DNA from: Aestuariibius insulae
GTDB taxonomy: Bacteria; Pseudomonadota; Alphaproteobacteria; Rhodobacterales; Rhodobacteraceae
DNA length: 64,000 nt
Direction: 5' to 3'
Assembly (NCBI RefSeq): GCF_040783535.2
Contig: NZ_JBFONW020000001.1
Location: 1,116,001 to 1,180,000, forward strand
The notes under the pieces were generated by a model. It was not told where the DNA came from. It did no database searches and worked only from the letters and a program-made list of their open reading frames with translations. This document shows positions 50,838-59,640 of the stretch, one piece after another (position 1 is the first letter of the stretch; each line of letters begins with the position of its first letter). A program made the translations under genes and the position numbers.

Positions 50838-52124
50838 TTATTCGCCGGGATGGCCGGGCTGCTTTCTGGCCGCGTCGCTTTCCACCGAGCCGGCCTTCTT
50901 CCCGCGCCGGAAAACCGTCGCGAGCTTCTGGCCACCCTGGACGAGACCGCCGGGCAGGAAGATCACGACCAACATAAAGAGCAGGCCGAGTGTCAGGTGC
51001 CAGCCTTTGCCGACAAAGGGGTAGATGATGGCGACGACGATATTCTCGAGGCCGTCTGGCAAGAAGGCGAACCAGTCATGCAGGACGGTGCTGTTGATCT
51101 TCGAGATGATGTTCTCAAAATACTTGATGAAGCCCGCACCAAGGACAGGCCCGATCAGCGTTCCCGCACCGCCAAGGATGGTCATGAGAACGACCTCTCC
51201 ACTTGCCGTCCAGAACATTCGCTCTGCGCCGACCTGCGTGTCCATCGCGACCAGCAATCCACCTGCCAGACCCGCATACATGCCCGAGATCACAAAGGCT
51301 GCCAGAGTGTACGGCTTTGAGCTGATGCCGGTGTAGTTCAGCCGGTTCTGATTGGATTTCACGGCCCGCAGCATCATGCCGAAGGGAGAGCGGAAGATGC
51401 GGATCGAGAGATAGAAGGCCAGCAGCATCATGAAGGCTGCGAGATAATAGCCCGCATTGAAGGTGAAGACCCAAGCGCCGATCTCAAGCTCGTAGCTTGA
51501 GGTCATGTTCAAACCGAAGAGGTTTGCACGCGGCGGATTTCCGGGGGCAAGTTCCGCATCGAGGATCCGGGGATCGAAGTACTTGAGTTGCAGACCCGTC
51601 TCGCCGCCGGTGATCGGGGTGAGAACCGAATAGGCCAAGGCGAAGGACATCATCGCGAAGGCGAGAGTCAGGATGGAGAAATAGATCCCGGAACGCCGAA
51701 GCGAAATGAAACCAACGATCAATGCGAAAAGGCCCGCGACGACGATCGATCCGAGGATGGCCGGGATCACATTGGTCGTCAGCAGTTTCATCATCCAGAT
51801 GCCAGCATAGCTACCGACGCCCAGAAAGGCGGCGTGACCGAAGGACAGATAGCCGGTCAGACCGAAGAGGATGTTAAAGCCGATCGCGAAGATCCCAAAG
51901 ATTACGAAGCGCTGCATCAGGTCCGGGTAGCCTGCATTGAACTGAGACAGTGCAGACCCCTCCGGGAAGGGATTGAGGAGGAAGGGTGCAAAGAGGGACA
52001 ACGCGAGAACGAGCAAGAATAGCGAGAAATCCTTGCGCCCCAGACCCATCACTCTGCCCGAGCCCGTTTTTGTCTTTGAGGCGGAGGCGCGGACAGCGCG
52101 AGTATCGGTGGTTTGGTCTGTCAT
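50838..52124 (-). CDS. ABC transporter permease, LivM-like
   Basis: A 428-aa inner-membrane permease with about ten helices and the LivM blocks FNILFGLTGYLSFGHAAFLGVGSYAG and GEVVLMTILGGAGTLIGPVLGA. It has an N-terminal cytoplasmic extension and a charged C-terminal tail. Follows livH-type gene by 3 bases. Confidence 0.93.
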   Translation of the reverse strand: MTDQTTDTRAVRASASKTKTGSGRVMGLGRKDFSLFLLVLALSLFAPFLLNPFPEGSALSQFNAGYPDLMQRFVIFGIFAIGFNILFGLTGYLSFGHAAFLGVGSYAGIWMMKLLTTNVIPAILGSIVVAGLFALIVGFISLRRSGIYFSILTLAFAMMSFALAYSVLTPITGGETGLQLKYFDPRILDAELAPGNPPRANLFGLNMTSSYELEIGAWVFTFNAGYYLAAFMMLLAFYLSIRIFRSPFGMMLRAVKSNQNRLNYTGISSKPYTLAAFVISGMYAGLAGGLLVAMDTQVGAERMFWTASGEVVLMTILGGAGTLIGPVLGAGFIKYFENIISKINSTVLHDWFAFLPDGLENIVVAIIYPFVGKGWHLTLGLLFMLVVIFLPGGLVQGGQKLATVFRRGKKAGSVESDAARKQPGHPGE

Positions 52125-52127
52125 GGC

Positions 52128-53168
52128 TTAGTCCTCCATCACGCCCTTGCGTCCCATCAGACCGCGAGGACGGGTCAGAAGCACGACGATGGCGACAAGA
52201 TAGATGATGATCTGATTGATCCCGGGCAGAACGTTCAGAACTTGTGTCATCGACGCGAAGGCTTCGATGATGCCTAGCATAAAGCCTGCCAAAACGGCCC
52301 CCGGCAGAGAGCCCATGCCGCCCACGACGACCACCACGAAGCTCAGGACGAGAAAGTCCATGCCCATGTGATAGTTGGGTGAATTGATGGGTCCGTACAT
52401 GACCCCTGCAAGTCCGGCCACTGCAGCGGCGATCCCGAACATGATGGTAAAGCGCCTGTCGATGTCGATGCCAAGCATGCCCACGGTTTCGCGATCCGCC
52501 ATGCCTGCGCGAACCACCATACCGAATGTCGTGAATTGCAGGAAGGCAAAGACCGCAGCGATCAAGATCGCGGCGAAGAAAAAGTAGGTGAGGCGCCAAT
52601 AGGGATAGACGATTGATCCGGGGTCAAACCCGAGGAGAACGCCAAAGTCGAAGCTGCCGACAAAGGCCGAAGGGGCCGGGGTCGGGATCGGGTTCGCGCC
52701 ATAGAAATATTTGATGATCTCTTGCAGCACAATCGCGAGACCGAAGGTCACGAGGATCTGGTCGGCGTGGGGGCGTTTGTAGAAGTGTTTAATCAAGCCG
52801 CGCTCCATCGTGACGCCGATTGCGATCATCACGGGGATGGCAAAGAGGATCGAGAGCGGGACAGCCCAGTCTATTATAGCATTGCCCGTCGCTTCACCGA
52901 ACCAGTGGACGACATAGGGCGTCTCTTGCTGAAGCGCACCGAAACTGAAGCCGCCGACGGATGTGTCGCCCGCATCCTCGGGAACGAAGCCGAGGCTCAG
53001 CAGGCGCGAAAAGGTGACAGCACAGAACGCGCCCAGCATGAAGAGCGCGCCGTGAGCGAAGTTTACGACACCCAGCGTGCCGAAGATCAGCGTGAGGCCG
53101 AGGGCGATCAGCGCGTAAGCGCTGCCCTTATCGAGCCCGTTCAGGATTTGAAGGATAATGGCGTCCAT
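52128..53168 (-). CDS. ABC transporter permease, LivH-like
   Basis: A 346-aa permease with the LivH opening LNGLDKGSAYALIALGLTL and GVVNFAHGALFMLGAF, and VVVVGGMGSLPGAVLAGF near the C-terminus. A loop of about 60 residues between the first helices (near 45-105) is longer than in classical LivH. Confidence 0.93.
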   Translation of the reverse strand: MDAIILQILNGLDKGSAYALIALGLTLIFGTLGVVNFAHGALFMLGAFCAVTFSRLLSLGFVPEDAGDTSVGGFSFGALQQETPYVVHWFGEATGNAIIDWAVPLSILFAIPVMIAIGVTMERGLIKHFYKRPHADQILVTFGLAIVLQEIIKYFYGANPIPTPAPSAFVGSFDFGVLLGFDPGSIVYPYWRLTYFFFAAILIAAVFAFLQFTTFGMVVRAGMADRETVGMLGIDIDRRFTIMFGIAAAVAGLAGVMYGPINSPNYHMGMDFLVLSFVVVVVGGMGSLPGAVLAGFMLGIIEAFASMTQVLNVLPGINQIIIYLVAIVVLLTRPRGLMGRKGVMED

Positions 53169-53240
53169 GGCGGCCCCGCTGCGACGTTCCGGTCAGATGA
53201 CGTGTCGGTTTGCAATCTGATCCGACCCGGTGGATCGGAA

Positions 53241-53270
53241 GGCCGCCGCTCCGACACGGGAGCGACGGCC
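53241..53270. repeat. Hairpin between the binding-protein and LivH-type genes
   Basis: GGCCGCCGCTCC (53241-53252) and GGAGCGACGGCC (53259-53270), 12-bp stem with one mismatch and a 6-base loop. A stem here is typical of ABC operons, where it raises the level of binding protein over permease. Confidence 0.6.
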
Positions 53271-53286
53271 GTAGCATTGGCGCGGA

Positions 53287-54663
53287 TCAGGCGCCCGGGT
53301 TGCACTCGCCCAGCGAGCCGCCCGCAAATTGCGGATGGTCAGGCGCATATGTGACCTGATCGACCGGAGTAACTTCTACGATTTCAACGAGGTCGAATTC
53401 GTTCTCCGGGTTCTCCTTGCCGCGCACCACGACGACGTCCTTGAAGCACTGGTGGTCATCGGCACGATAAAGGGTCGGCCCGTTGCCCATCCCGTCGAAT
53501 TCGAAGCCCGACAAGGCTTCGTCGACGGCGCAAGGGTTGAACGATCCGGCCCGCGTGACGGCATCGGCGTAAAGCAGCGTCTGCACGTAGCAGGTATGGG
53601 CGGCCTGAGAGGGCGGGAAGCCATACTTGTTGCCGAAGCTCTGCACGAATGCGTTTGTGCCAAGGTAGCGCTCGCCGAGCTGGTTCTCCAGCTTCCAGTC
53701 CCAGTTCTGAGAGCCGAGGATGCCGGCGATATTCTCGCCCGCGCCGCGCGCCATCAGTTCGGAATAGAGCGGCACGACGATTTCGAACTGCTTGCCATTG
53801 GCTTGGCGGCTGCGCAGGCCAAACTGGACCGCGTTAGTCAGAGAGTTGACCATGTTGCCGCCATAGTGGTTCAGGACGAGGACGTCCGCCTCGGACTGCA
53901 GAACGGGCGCGATATAGGACGAGAAGTCGGTCTGGGTCAGCGGCGTAAGCACCGTATTCACTGTCTCCCAGCCCAGAGCCTCGGTTGACTCGCGCACGGC
54001 CTGCTCTGTCGTATAGCCCCAGTTGTAGTCGGCTGTCAGATGATAGGCCTTGCGATCATTGCCGTATTGCGCGGCGAGGATTGGGGCAAGCGCGGCGCCC
54101 GACATGTAGGAGTTGAAGAAATGGCGGAAGCCGTTCGCCTTCTTGTCCTTGCCGGTCGTGTCGTTCGCATGGGTCAGGCCGGCCATGAAGATCACGCCAG
54201 CTTCCTGGCAGAGCGCCTGTACGGCAACGGCGACGCCGGAGCTTGATCCGCCTGACACCATGATGGCGCCGTCTTTCTCGATCATCGACCGGGCCGAGGC
54301 GCGGGCGGCATCGGATTTCGTCTGCGTGTCGCCAGTCACGAATTCGACGCGCTTGCCCATGATCCCGGTTCCGTCGAGAACCTTGGACGAGAAGGTCTGC
54401 AGCATGCCGCCATCGCCTTCTCCGTTCAAATGCTCAACTGCAAGCTCGAAGGCCCGCAGTTCATCGGCGCCTTCATCCGCATAGGGCCCCGATTGCGGAA
54501 CGTTGAAGCCCAACGTGACCGTGTCGCCCGGCGGAGCATTGGTGAAGCCGGTATGCGCTTCCGCCCAGACCCTGCTGGTGAAGAGCGTAGGGGTCGCAAG
54601 AGCCGCACCGCCTAATGCGCCTGTGCGCATAAGGCCGCGACGCGTGAAATTGGATTTCGCCAT
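53287..54663 (-). CDS. ABC transporter substrate-binding protein, LivK/amide-type
   Basis: A 458-aa periplasmic binding protein, longer than classical LivK, of the periplasmic binding fold type I. The leader AKSNFTRRGLMRTGALGG is twin-arginine-like. GGAGG 6 bases before the ATG at 54663. First gene of the five-gene transporter operon that runs toward acs. Ligand unknown: the length and Tat leader resemble urea/amide-type binding proteins, the location suggests a link to acetate metabolism. Confidence 0.92.
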   Translation of the reverse strand: MAKSNFTRRGLMRTGALGGAALATPTLFTSRVWAEAHTGFTNAPPGDTVTLGFNVPQSGPYADEGADELRAFELAVEHLNGEGDGGMLQTFSSKVLDGTGIMGKRVEFVTGDTQTKSDAARASARSMIEKDGAIMVSGGSSSGVAVAVQALCQEAGVIFMAGLTHANDTTGKDKKANGFRHFFNSYMSGAALAPILAAQYGNDRKAYHLTADYNWGYTTEQAVRESTEALGWETVNTVLTPLTQTDFSSYIAPVLQSEADVLVLNHYGGNMVNSLTNAVQFGLRSRQANGKQFEIVVPLYSELMARGAGENIAGILGSQNWDWKLENQLGERYLGTNAFVQSFGNKYGFPPSQAAHTCYVQTLLYADAVTRAGSFNPCAVDEALSGFEFDGMGNGPTLYRADDHQCFKDVVVVRGKENPENEFDLVEIVEVTPVDQVTYAPDHPQFAGGSLGECNPGA

Positions 54664-54884
54664 GTTATCCTCCCGATAGACATATCGCCTCTGCGCCTCC
54701 TCGCGCATTCAGACGACTGTCATGTTTACAGCGTGTAGGAGTCATGGTGCTTGGCGGAAAATCTCGCAACAAGACCTTTGCACTGCTGAACTTTTCTGTA
54801 AATTTATCGACAATGCGTCGCAGAAACTTGTAAATCCTATTATCTGTGCAATGCAGCGATCCGTTGATAAGACAGGGAAAACCG

Positions 54885-56162
54885 GTGGCATCATCGACAG
54901 GGCAAATCGGGTCGCGGATCCGCAAGGCGCGAATGGCCGCAGGTATCAAACAGGCGGATCTTGCCAGGCAGGTTGAAATCTCGGCTTCCTATCTCAACCT
55001 AATCGAGCATGACCGCCGGAGAATTGGCGGCCGGCTTGTCAATGCGATCGCCAGAGAACTTGAGATGGACCCGTCTCTTCTGATGGAGGGGGCGGAGGCA
55101 GCTCTGGTTCGCGATCTGCAGACCGCATCGAATGCGGTCGACGTCCACACGGAACTTGACCGGATCGACGAGTTCGCGAACCGTTTTCCAGGCTGGGCCA
55201 AGTTGGTCACCGCGCAGGCTGCAAGGATCGATCTGCTGGCGGAACGGGTGGAAACGCTCGCCGACCGGATGGTGCATGATCCGGCACTCGCGGCGTCCCT
55301 GCACGAGACGATCTCTGCGGTGACCGCGATCCGGTCGACCTCGTCGATACTAGTGAACGGAGAGAATCTAGATGCCGACTGGCGCCGCCGGTTTCACGCC
55401 AATCTCTACAATGACAGTCTACGGCTTGCTGAGCATAGTCAGGCCCTTGTCGACTATCTCGAGCGGGATACGGTCGAAGGGACCTCGGAAAGTCCGGCCG
55501 ACGAAATAGGGTCGGTCTTTCAGGCACATGACTGGCGGATTGATGCGCTTGAGGCCGGAGGGCTCGATGCGGTGGACAAAACGCTCGAAGAGCTCTTTTC
55601 GCCTCAGGCCCGCCGCGCTGCACGACCGGTTTTGAATCGATATGCCCGCGATGCGCAGGCGGTGCCCGAAGCGTCCCTTTCCAAAGTCCGTAAGTCCAAG
55701 GACATCGATCCAGCGCAACTTGCAGCTCAGCTTGGCGTGGATCTTGGGACTGTTCTGCGCCGTCTTGCGGTTGGAGGCGATGGGCTTGGCGGGCGGCCGA
55801 CCGGTCTTGTCCTAAGCGATGCGGCCGGAGCGATCCTGTTCCGAAAGCCCGTGCCCGGATTTCAGATGCCTTCTCTCGGAGCCGCTTGCGCGCGGTGGCC
55901 GGTCTTCACCGCCATGGGCCGGGCCGGGCTGCCGCTCCGGGCGGAGCTTGTCATGCCCGCTGCGCCGCCTGCGCGGTTCACAGCATTTGCAACGGCCGAG
56001 ATCCGGGGACCCGCTCGGTTCGATGAGCCCCCTGTGGTCGAAGCGACCATGCTTCTCTTGGCGGATGGGCCTGAGACGACGACGGCGTTGGAGGTCGGAT
56101 CGAGCTGCAAAGTGTGTCCCCGCACCGGTTGTGCGGCTCGCCGGGAGGCGTCTATCCTTTAG
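54885..56162 (+). CDS. ScfR-type short-chain fatty acyl transcriptional regulator (XRE)
   Basis: A 425-aa regulator with an N-terminal Cro/CI helix-turn-helix (about 7-60, IRKARMAAGIKQADLARQVEI) and a large C-terminal DUF2083-like domain ending in a cysteine cluster (SSCKVCPRTGCAARR). Members sense acyl-CoA levels and control acs, glyoxylate or methylcitrate genes. A GTG start at 54885 is preceded by AGGG. Divergent from the transporter-acs operon. Confidence 0.87.
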   Translation: MASSTGQIGSRIRKARMAAGIKQADLARQVEISASYLNLIEHDRRRIGGRLVNAIARELEMDPSLLMEGAEAALVRDLQTASNAVDVHTELDRIDEFANRFPGWAKLVTAQAARIDLLAERVETLADRMVHDPALAASLHETISAVTAIRSTSSILVNGENLDADWRRRFHANLYNDSLRLAEHSQALVDYLERDTVEGTSESPADEIGSVFQAHDWRIDALEAGGLDAVDKTLEELFSPQARRAARPVLNRYARDAQAVPEASLSKVRKSKDIDPAQLAAQLGVDLGTVLRRLAVGGDGLGGRPTGLVLSDAAGAILFRKPVPGFQMPSLGAACARWPVFTAMGRAGLPLRAELVMPAAPPARFTAFATAEIRGPARFDEPPVVEATMLLLADGPETTTALEVGSSCKVCPRTGCAARREASIL

Positions 56163-56292
56163 ACGGCGGTCCATGGCAGTCTGAAAGAGCATGCTATCCC
56201 CTTTGTTTTTTTGACAGGCTCCCCCATTGTCGCGATAGTCAATGTAAGAGCCGGAGAACCGGCCGGTGACAGGGTTTGGGAGGACCTGGTAC

Positions 56293-56661
56293 ATGGGACG
56301 ACGTGTCCTGCTGATCGAAGATGAGCCCAATATCATCGAAGCGATCAGCTTTATTCTGAGCCGGGATGGCTGGACCGTGCACACGCATTCCGATGGGGAG
56401 ACGGCGACAGAGAAGGTGCGGGAAGGCCGCCCGGAACTTGTCATTCTCGATGTCATGCTCCCGGGGCGCAGTGGATTTGATATCCTGCGCGATCTTCGTG
56501 CCGATGCGGCGACGGCGGATCTACCGGTCCTGATGCTGACGGCCCGCGGGCAGACGAAGGACCGTGAAATGGCAGCTCGGCTTGGCGTCAGCCGTTTCAT
56601 GACCAAGCCGTTTTCGAACGCGGAAGTGCTCGAAAGCGTACGCGCGCTTGCTGCGTCATGA
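56293..56661 (+). CDS. Stand-alone receiver-domain response regulator
   Basis: A 122-aa single REC domain: acidic pair E9-D10, phosphoacceptor D53, T83 and K105 in MTKPF. It has no DNA-binding domain. The ATG at 56293 has GGAGG 9 bases upstream. It overlaps the next gene by four bases and is probably the partner of the SSS-histidine kinase encoded two genes on. Confidence 0.9.
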   Translation: MGRRVLLIEDEPNIIEAISFILSRDGWTVHTHSDGETATEKVREGRPELVILDVMLPGRSGFDILRDLRADAATADLPVLMLTARGQTKDREMAARLGVSRFMTKPFSNAEVLESVRALAAS

Positions 56662-56927
56662 GCCAGAGACCATCTATCTTTCTGGCACGAGATACCTATA
56701 GACGCAGGCGTCTTCGCGATGTCGCGCGGGTCTTGCCCATTGTCGGCGCAGTGCTCTTGATGGTGCCTCTGACCTGGTCAGGCGGATCGGGGGCTTCTGT
56801 TCAACTGAACTCCAATGCTGCTCTTTATGTCTTTGGCGCCTGGCTTGCATTGATCGTCGCGGCGGCTTGTCTGTCTGGGCCCCTCAGCCGTCCGGAGCCG
56901 GATGAGGGCGGAGAAGGTCGCGACTGA
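56658..56927 (+). CDS. Small membrane protein
   Basis: An 89-aa protein with a basic N-terminus and two membrane helices (about 25-42 and 55-75), ending acidic (SRPEPDEGGEGRD). Found between the response regulator and the SSS-kinase with overlaps on both sides, the position of the small subunit-like proteins that accompany some SSS transporters. Function inferred only from context. Confidence 0.75.
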   Translation: MSQRPSIFLARDTYRRRRLRDVARVLPIVGAVLLMVPLTWSGGSGASVQLNSNAALYVFGAWLALIVAAACLSGPLSRPEPDEGGEGRD

Positions 56928-59587
56928 TGCTGTCTTTCAACCTGCTGGTTGGTGTCGCGCTGAGTTACGTCGCGGTGCTCTTTGCCGTTGCCTTCTGGGC
57001 GGAGCGGCGGGCCGCGAATGGACGGGACGGCTGGCTAAGATCGCCGCTGGTCTACACGCTTTCTCTATCCGTGTACTGCACCGGTTGGACTTTCTACGGC
57101 GCGGTCGGATATGCCGCGAGATCCGGGCTGGAATATCTCGTCATCTATCTGGGACCAACACTTGTTCTGGTGGGCTGGTGGGCCCTTCTGCGCAAGTTGG
57201 TCCGGGTGGGGCGGACGCAAAGGATCACATCGATTGCCGACCTGATTTCATCGCGGTTCGGAAAATCGAACACGCTTGGCGTGATCGTGACCGTCATCAC
57301 TGTCGTGGCGACCACGCCATACATCGCCCTGCAATTGCAGTCGGTCACCCTGTCCGTTTCGGTCTTCGCGGAGCAGGGTTGGGGCGAGGCAGATTTGCAT
57401 GCGACGGCGTTCTGGGTCGCCGTGGGGCTTGCTCTTTTCACTATCCTTTTTGGGACGCGCAATCTCGACGTTAACGAACGGCACCACGGCGTGGTGATGG
57501 CGATTGCCCTGGAGGCTGTGGTCAAACTGTTTGCCTTGCTCGCCGTCGGAATTTTCGTTGTTTGGCAAGTGGCCGATGGGCCGGCGGACGTGCTCGCGCG
57601 GATCGATGCGTCGCCCCAGGCCGAATGGCAAATCGGGCCGGGACGCTGGGCCGGACTGATTTTCCTGTCGGCTGCAGCGGTTCTCTGTCTGCCCCGGATG
57701 TTCCACGTCATGGTGGTTGAAAACTCTGACGAACGGCATCTGGCGACCGCAAGCTGGGCGTTCCCTCTTTATCTTGGAGCGATGAGCCTTTTCGTCCTGC
57801 CGATCGCGGTAATCGGCCTCGATGTGATGCCGGAGGGGTCGAACCCGGATCTTTTCGTATTGACCCTGCCGCTTCAGCTGGGTGCGGACGGGCTTGCTTT
57901 TCTGTCCTTTCTCGGCGGGCTCTCATCGGCGACATCGATGGTCATCGTGGCCTCTATCGCGCTCTCGATCATGGTGTCGAACCATATCGTCATGCCGATC
58001 TGGCTTAGCTCGACAGGCGACCGTGCCAGCATGTCAGGCGATGTTCGGCGGACCGTGATCCTGTCTCGCCGCATCGCGATTGCGGTGGTCCTGTCCTTGG
58101 GTTGGCTCTACTTTCAGCTCTCCGGCGCGACGGAGGCCTTAGCGTCTATCGGACTGATTTCCTTTGCCGGGAGTGCACAGATCCTGCCGCCGTTACTCGC
58201 GGGTCTGTTCTGGAGAGGCGCGACTCGGATTGGCGCGGGCGCAGGGCTTGTGATCGGATTTGCGATTTGGATCTACACTCTCTTCTTACCGGGCAGTGGC
58301 CTTGGTCTACCCGAAAGCGTCATGACCGACGGGCCGATGGGGATTGGCTGGCTCAGGCCGCAGGCGCTCTTTGGGATCGAAGGGATGGATCCGGTACTGC
58401 ACACCGTCCTGTGGTCAATGATCCTTAACGCGCTTGCGGTTTTTATCGGATCCGTCCTGTCCTTCCCCAGCCCGCTAGAGCGGCTTCAGGGTGCGCAAGT
58501 CGTCGACGTTTTTGCCCATTCCGCCAGTCCCAAAGGGTGGGGGCAAGGCACCGCGGAAGCGGAAGACCTGCTCGTCATGGCGCAACGGATCCTCGGAAGC
58601 ACCCAAGCTCATCACCTGTTCGAAGGGCAGGCCAAGCTCCAAGGCACCGCAGGCTATCTGCCGGAAGTCACTCCGGACTTTCTTGATCGGCTCGAGCGGG
58701 AGCTTGCAGGTTCTGTCGGTGCGGCGACGGCCCATGCGATGATCGGACAGATCCAGGGGGGAACATCGGTGTCCGTCGAGGATCTTATCGCGGTGGCTGA
58801 CGAGACGGCACAGATGATGGAGTATTCCTCCCGGCTAGAAGCGAAATCGGCAGAGCTGACGCTGACGGCGCAGCAGCTTCAGGAGGCCAACGAGAAGCTG
58901 ACCGCTCTTTCGATCCAGAAGGACGGATTTCTCAGCCAAATCAGCCATGAGCTTAGAACGCCTATGACGTCGATCCGCGCCTTCTCGGAATTGCTGCGCG
59001 ACGGAGACGTTCCGGCAGATGAGCGTGCCCGGTTTGCTGGGATTATCCAGGACGAGGCGGTTCGACTGACACGGCTCCTTGACGATCTTCTTGACCTAAG
59101 CGTGCTGGAAAACGGGCAGGTAACCCTTAATGTCGCCGACGGCCCGCTTGTGGATCTGATCGACAGGGCCGTGGCTGCTACCGAACGGCAGACAATCGGT
59201 CTGCGCATCATTCGCGATCGCGATGCCGAGGCCAGCCTTCTGCTTGAAACGGATCTCGATCGGTTGAGCCAGGTTTTCATCAATCTGATTTCGAACGCCG
59301 CAAAATACTGTGACGCGGAAAGCCCCGAATTGCGGATCGAGGTAAGAGGGCGAACCATCGACATTGTGGATAACGGAAGCGGAATTCCAAAGGCATCGCG
59401 CCGGGTTATATTCGAAAAGTTCTCGCGCTTGTCCGATCATTCGGCTGCAGGCGGCGCAGGTCTCGGCCTCGCCATTTGCCGCGAGATTATGGAAAAGCTC
59501 GGCGGCTCGATCGATTATCTGCCTGGACGCGATGGAGCTGCGTTCCGCGTTGTTCTCCCGGATGCGCGAGCGCTTGCAGCCGAGTAG
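56927..59587 (+). CDS. Sodium/solute symporter domain-histidine kinase (CbrA/CrbS-like)
   Basis: An 886-aa hybrid sensor. Residues about 5-520 form a sodium/solute symporter (SLC5/SSF) domain with some 13 membrane helices; a linker coiled coil near 600-660 leads to the HisKA domain with phosphoacceptor H674 (SHELRTPM) and an HATPase domain with N786/N790, DNGSGIP and GGAGLGLAI. CrbS and CbrA proteins of this type sense substrate through the symporter part and, in other bacteria, control acs. Forms an operon with the REC protein. Confidence 0.92.
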   Translation: MLSFNLLVGVALSYVAVLFAVAFWAERRAANGRDGWLRSPLVYTLSLSVYCTGWTFYGAVGYAARSGLEYLVIYLGPTLVLVGWWALLRKLVRVGRTQRITSIADLISSRFGKSNTLGVIVTVITVVATTPYIALQLQSVTLSVSVFAEQGWGEADLHATAFWVAVGLALFTILFGTRNLDVNERHHGVVMAIALEAVVKLFALLAVGIFVVWQVADGPADVLARIDASPQAEWQIGPGRWAGLIFLSAAAVLCLPRMFHVMVVENSDERHLATASWAFPLYLGAMSLFVLPIAVIGLDVMPEGSNPDLFVLTLPLQLGADGLAFLSFLGGLSSATSMVIVASIALSIMVSNHIVMPIWLSSTGDRASMSGDVRRTVILSRRIAIAVVLSLGWLYFQLSGATEALASIGLISFAGSAQILPPLLAGLFWRGATRIGAGAGLVIGFAIWIYTLFLPGSGLGLPESVMTDGPMGIGWLRPQALFGIEGMDPVLHTVLWSMILNALAVFIGSVLSFPSPLERLQGAQVVDVFAHSASPKGWGQGTAEAEDLLVMAQRILGSTQAHHLFEGQAKLQGTAGYLPEVTPDFLDRLERELAGSVGAATAHAMIGQIQGGTSVSVEDLIAVADETAQMMEYSSRLEAKSAELTLTAQQLQEANEKLTALSIQKDGFLSQISHELRTPMTSIRAFSELLRDGDVPADERARFAGIIQDEAVRLTRLLDDLLDLSVLENGQVTLNVADGPLVDLIDRAVAATERQTIGLRIIRDRDAEASLLLETDLDRLSQVFINLISNAAKYCDAESPELRIEVRGRTIDIVDNGSGIPKASRRVIFEKFSRLSDHSAAGGAGLGLAICREIMEKLGGSIDYLPGRDGAAFRVVLPDARALAAE

Positions 59588-59591
59588 GACT

Positions 59592-59606
59592 TTAACCCCC
59601 AAGTAA
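59592..59606 (+). promoter_or_regulatory. CtrA-like box
   Basis: TTAA-N7-GTAA (59592-59606), one base off the CtrA consensus TTAA-N7-TTAA, 35 bases before the SpoA-domain gene. CtrA controls flagellar genes in Rhodobacterales, which agrees with that gene. Confidence 0.35.
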
Positions 59607-59640
59607 CGTTCAGCCGTTAAGGCTTTCTCCGTATGAGCGC

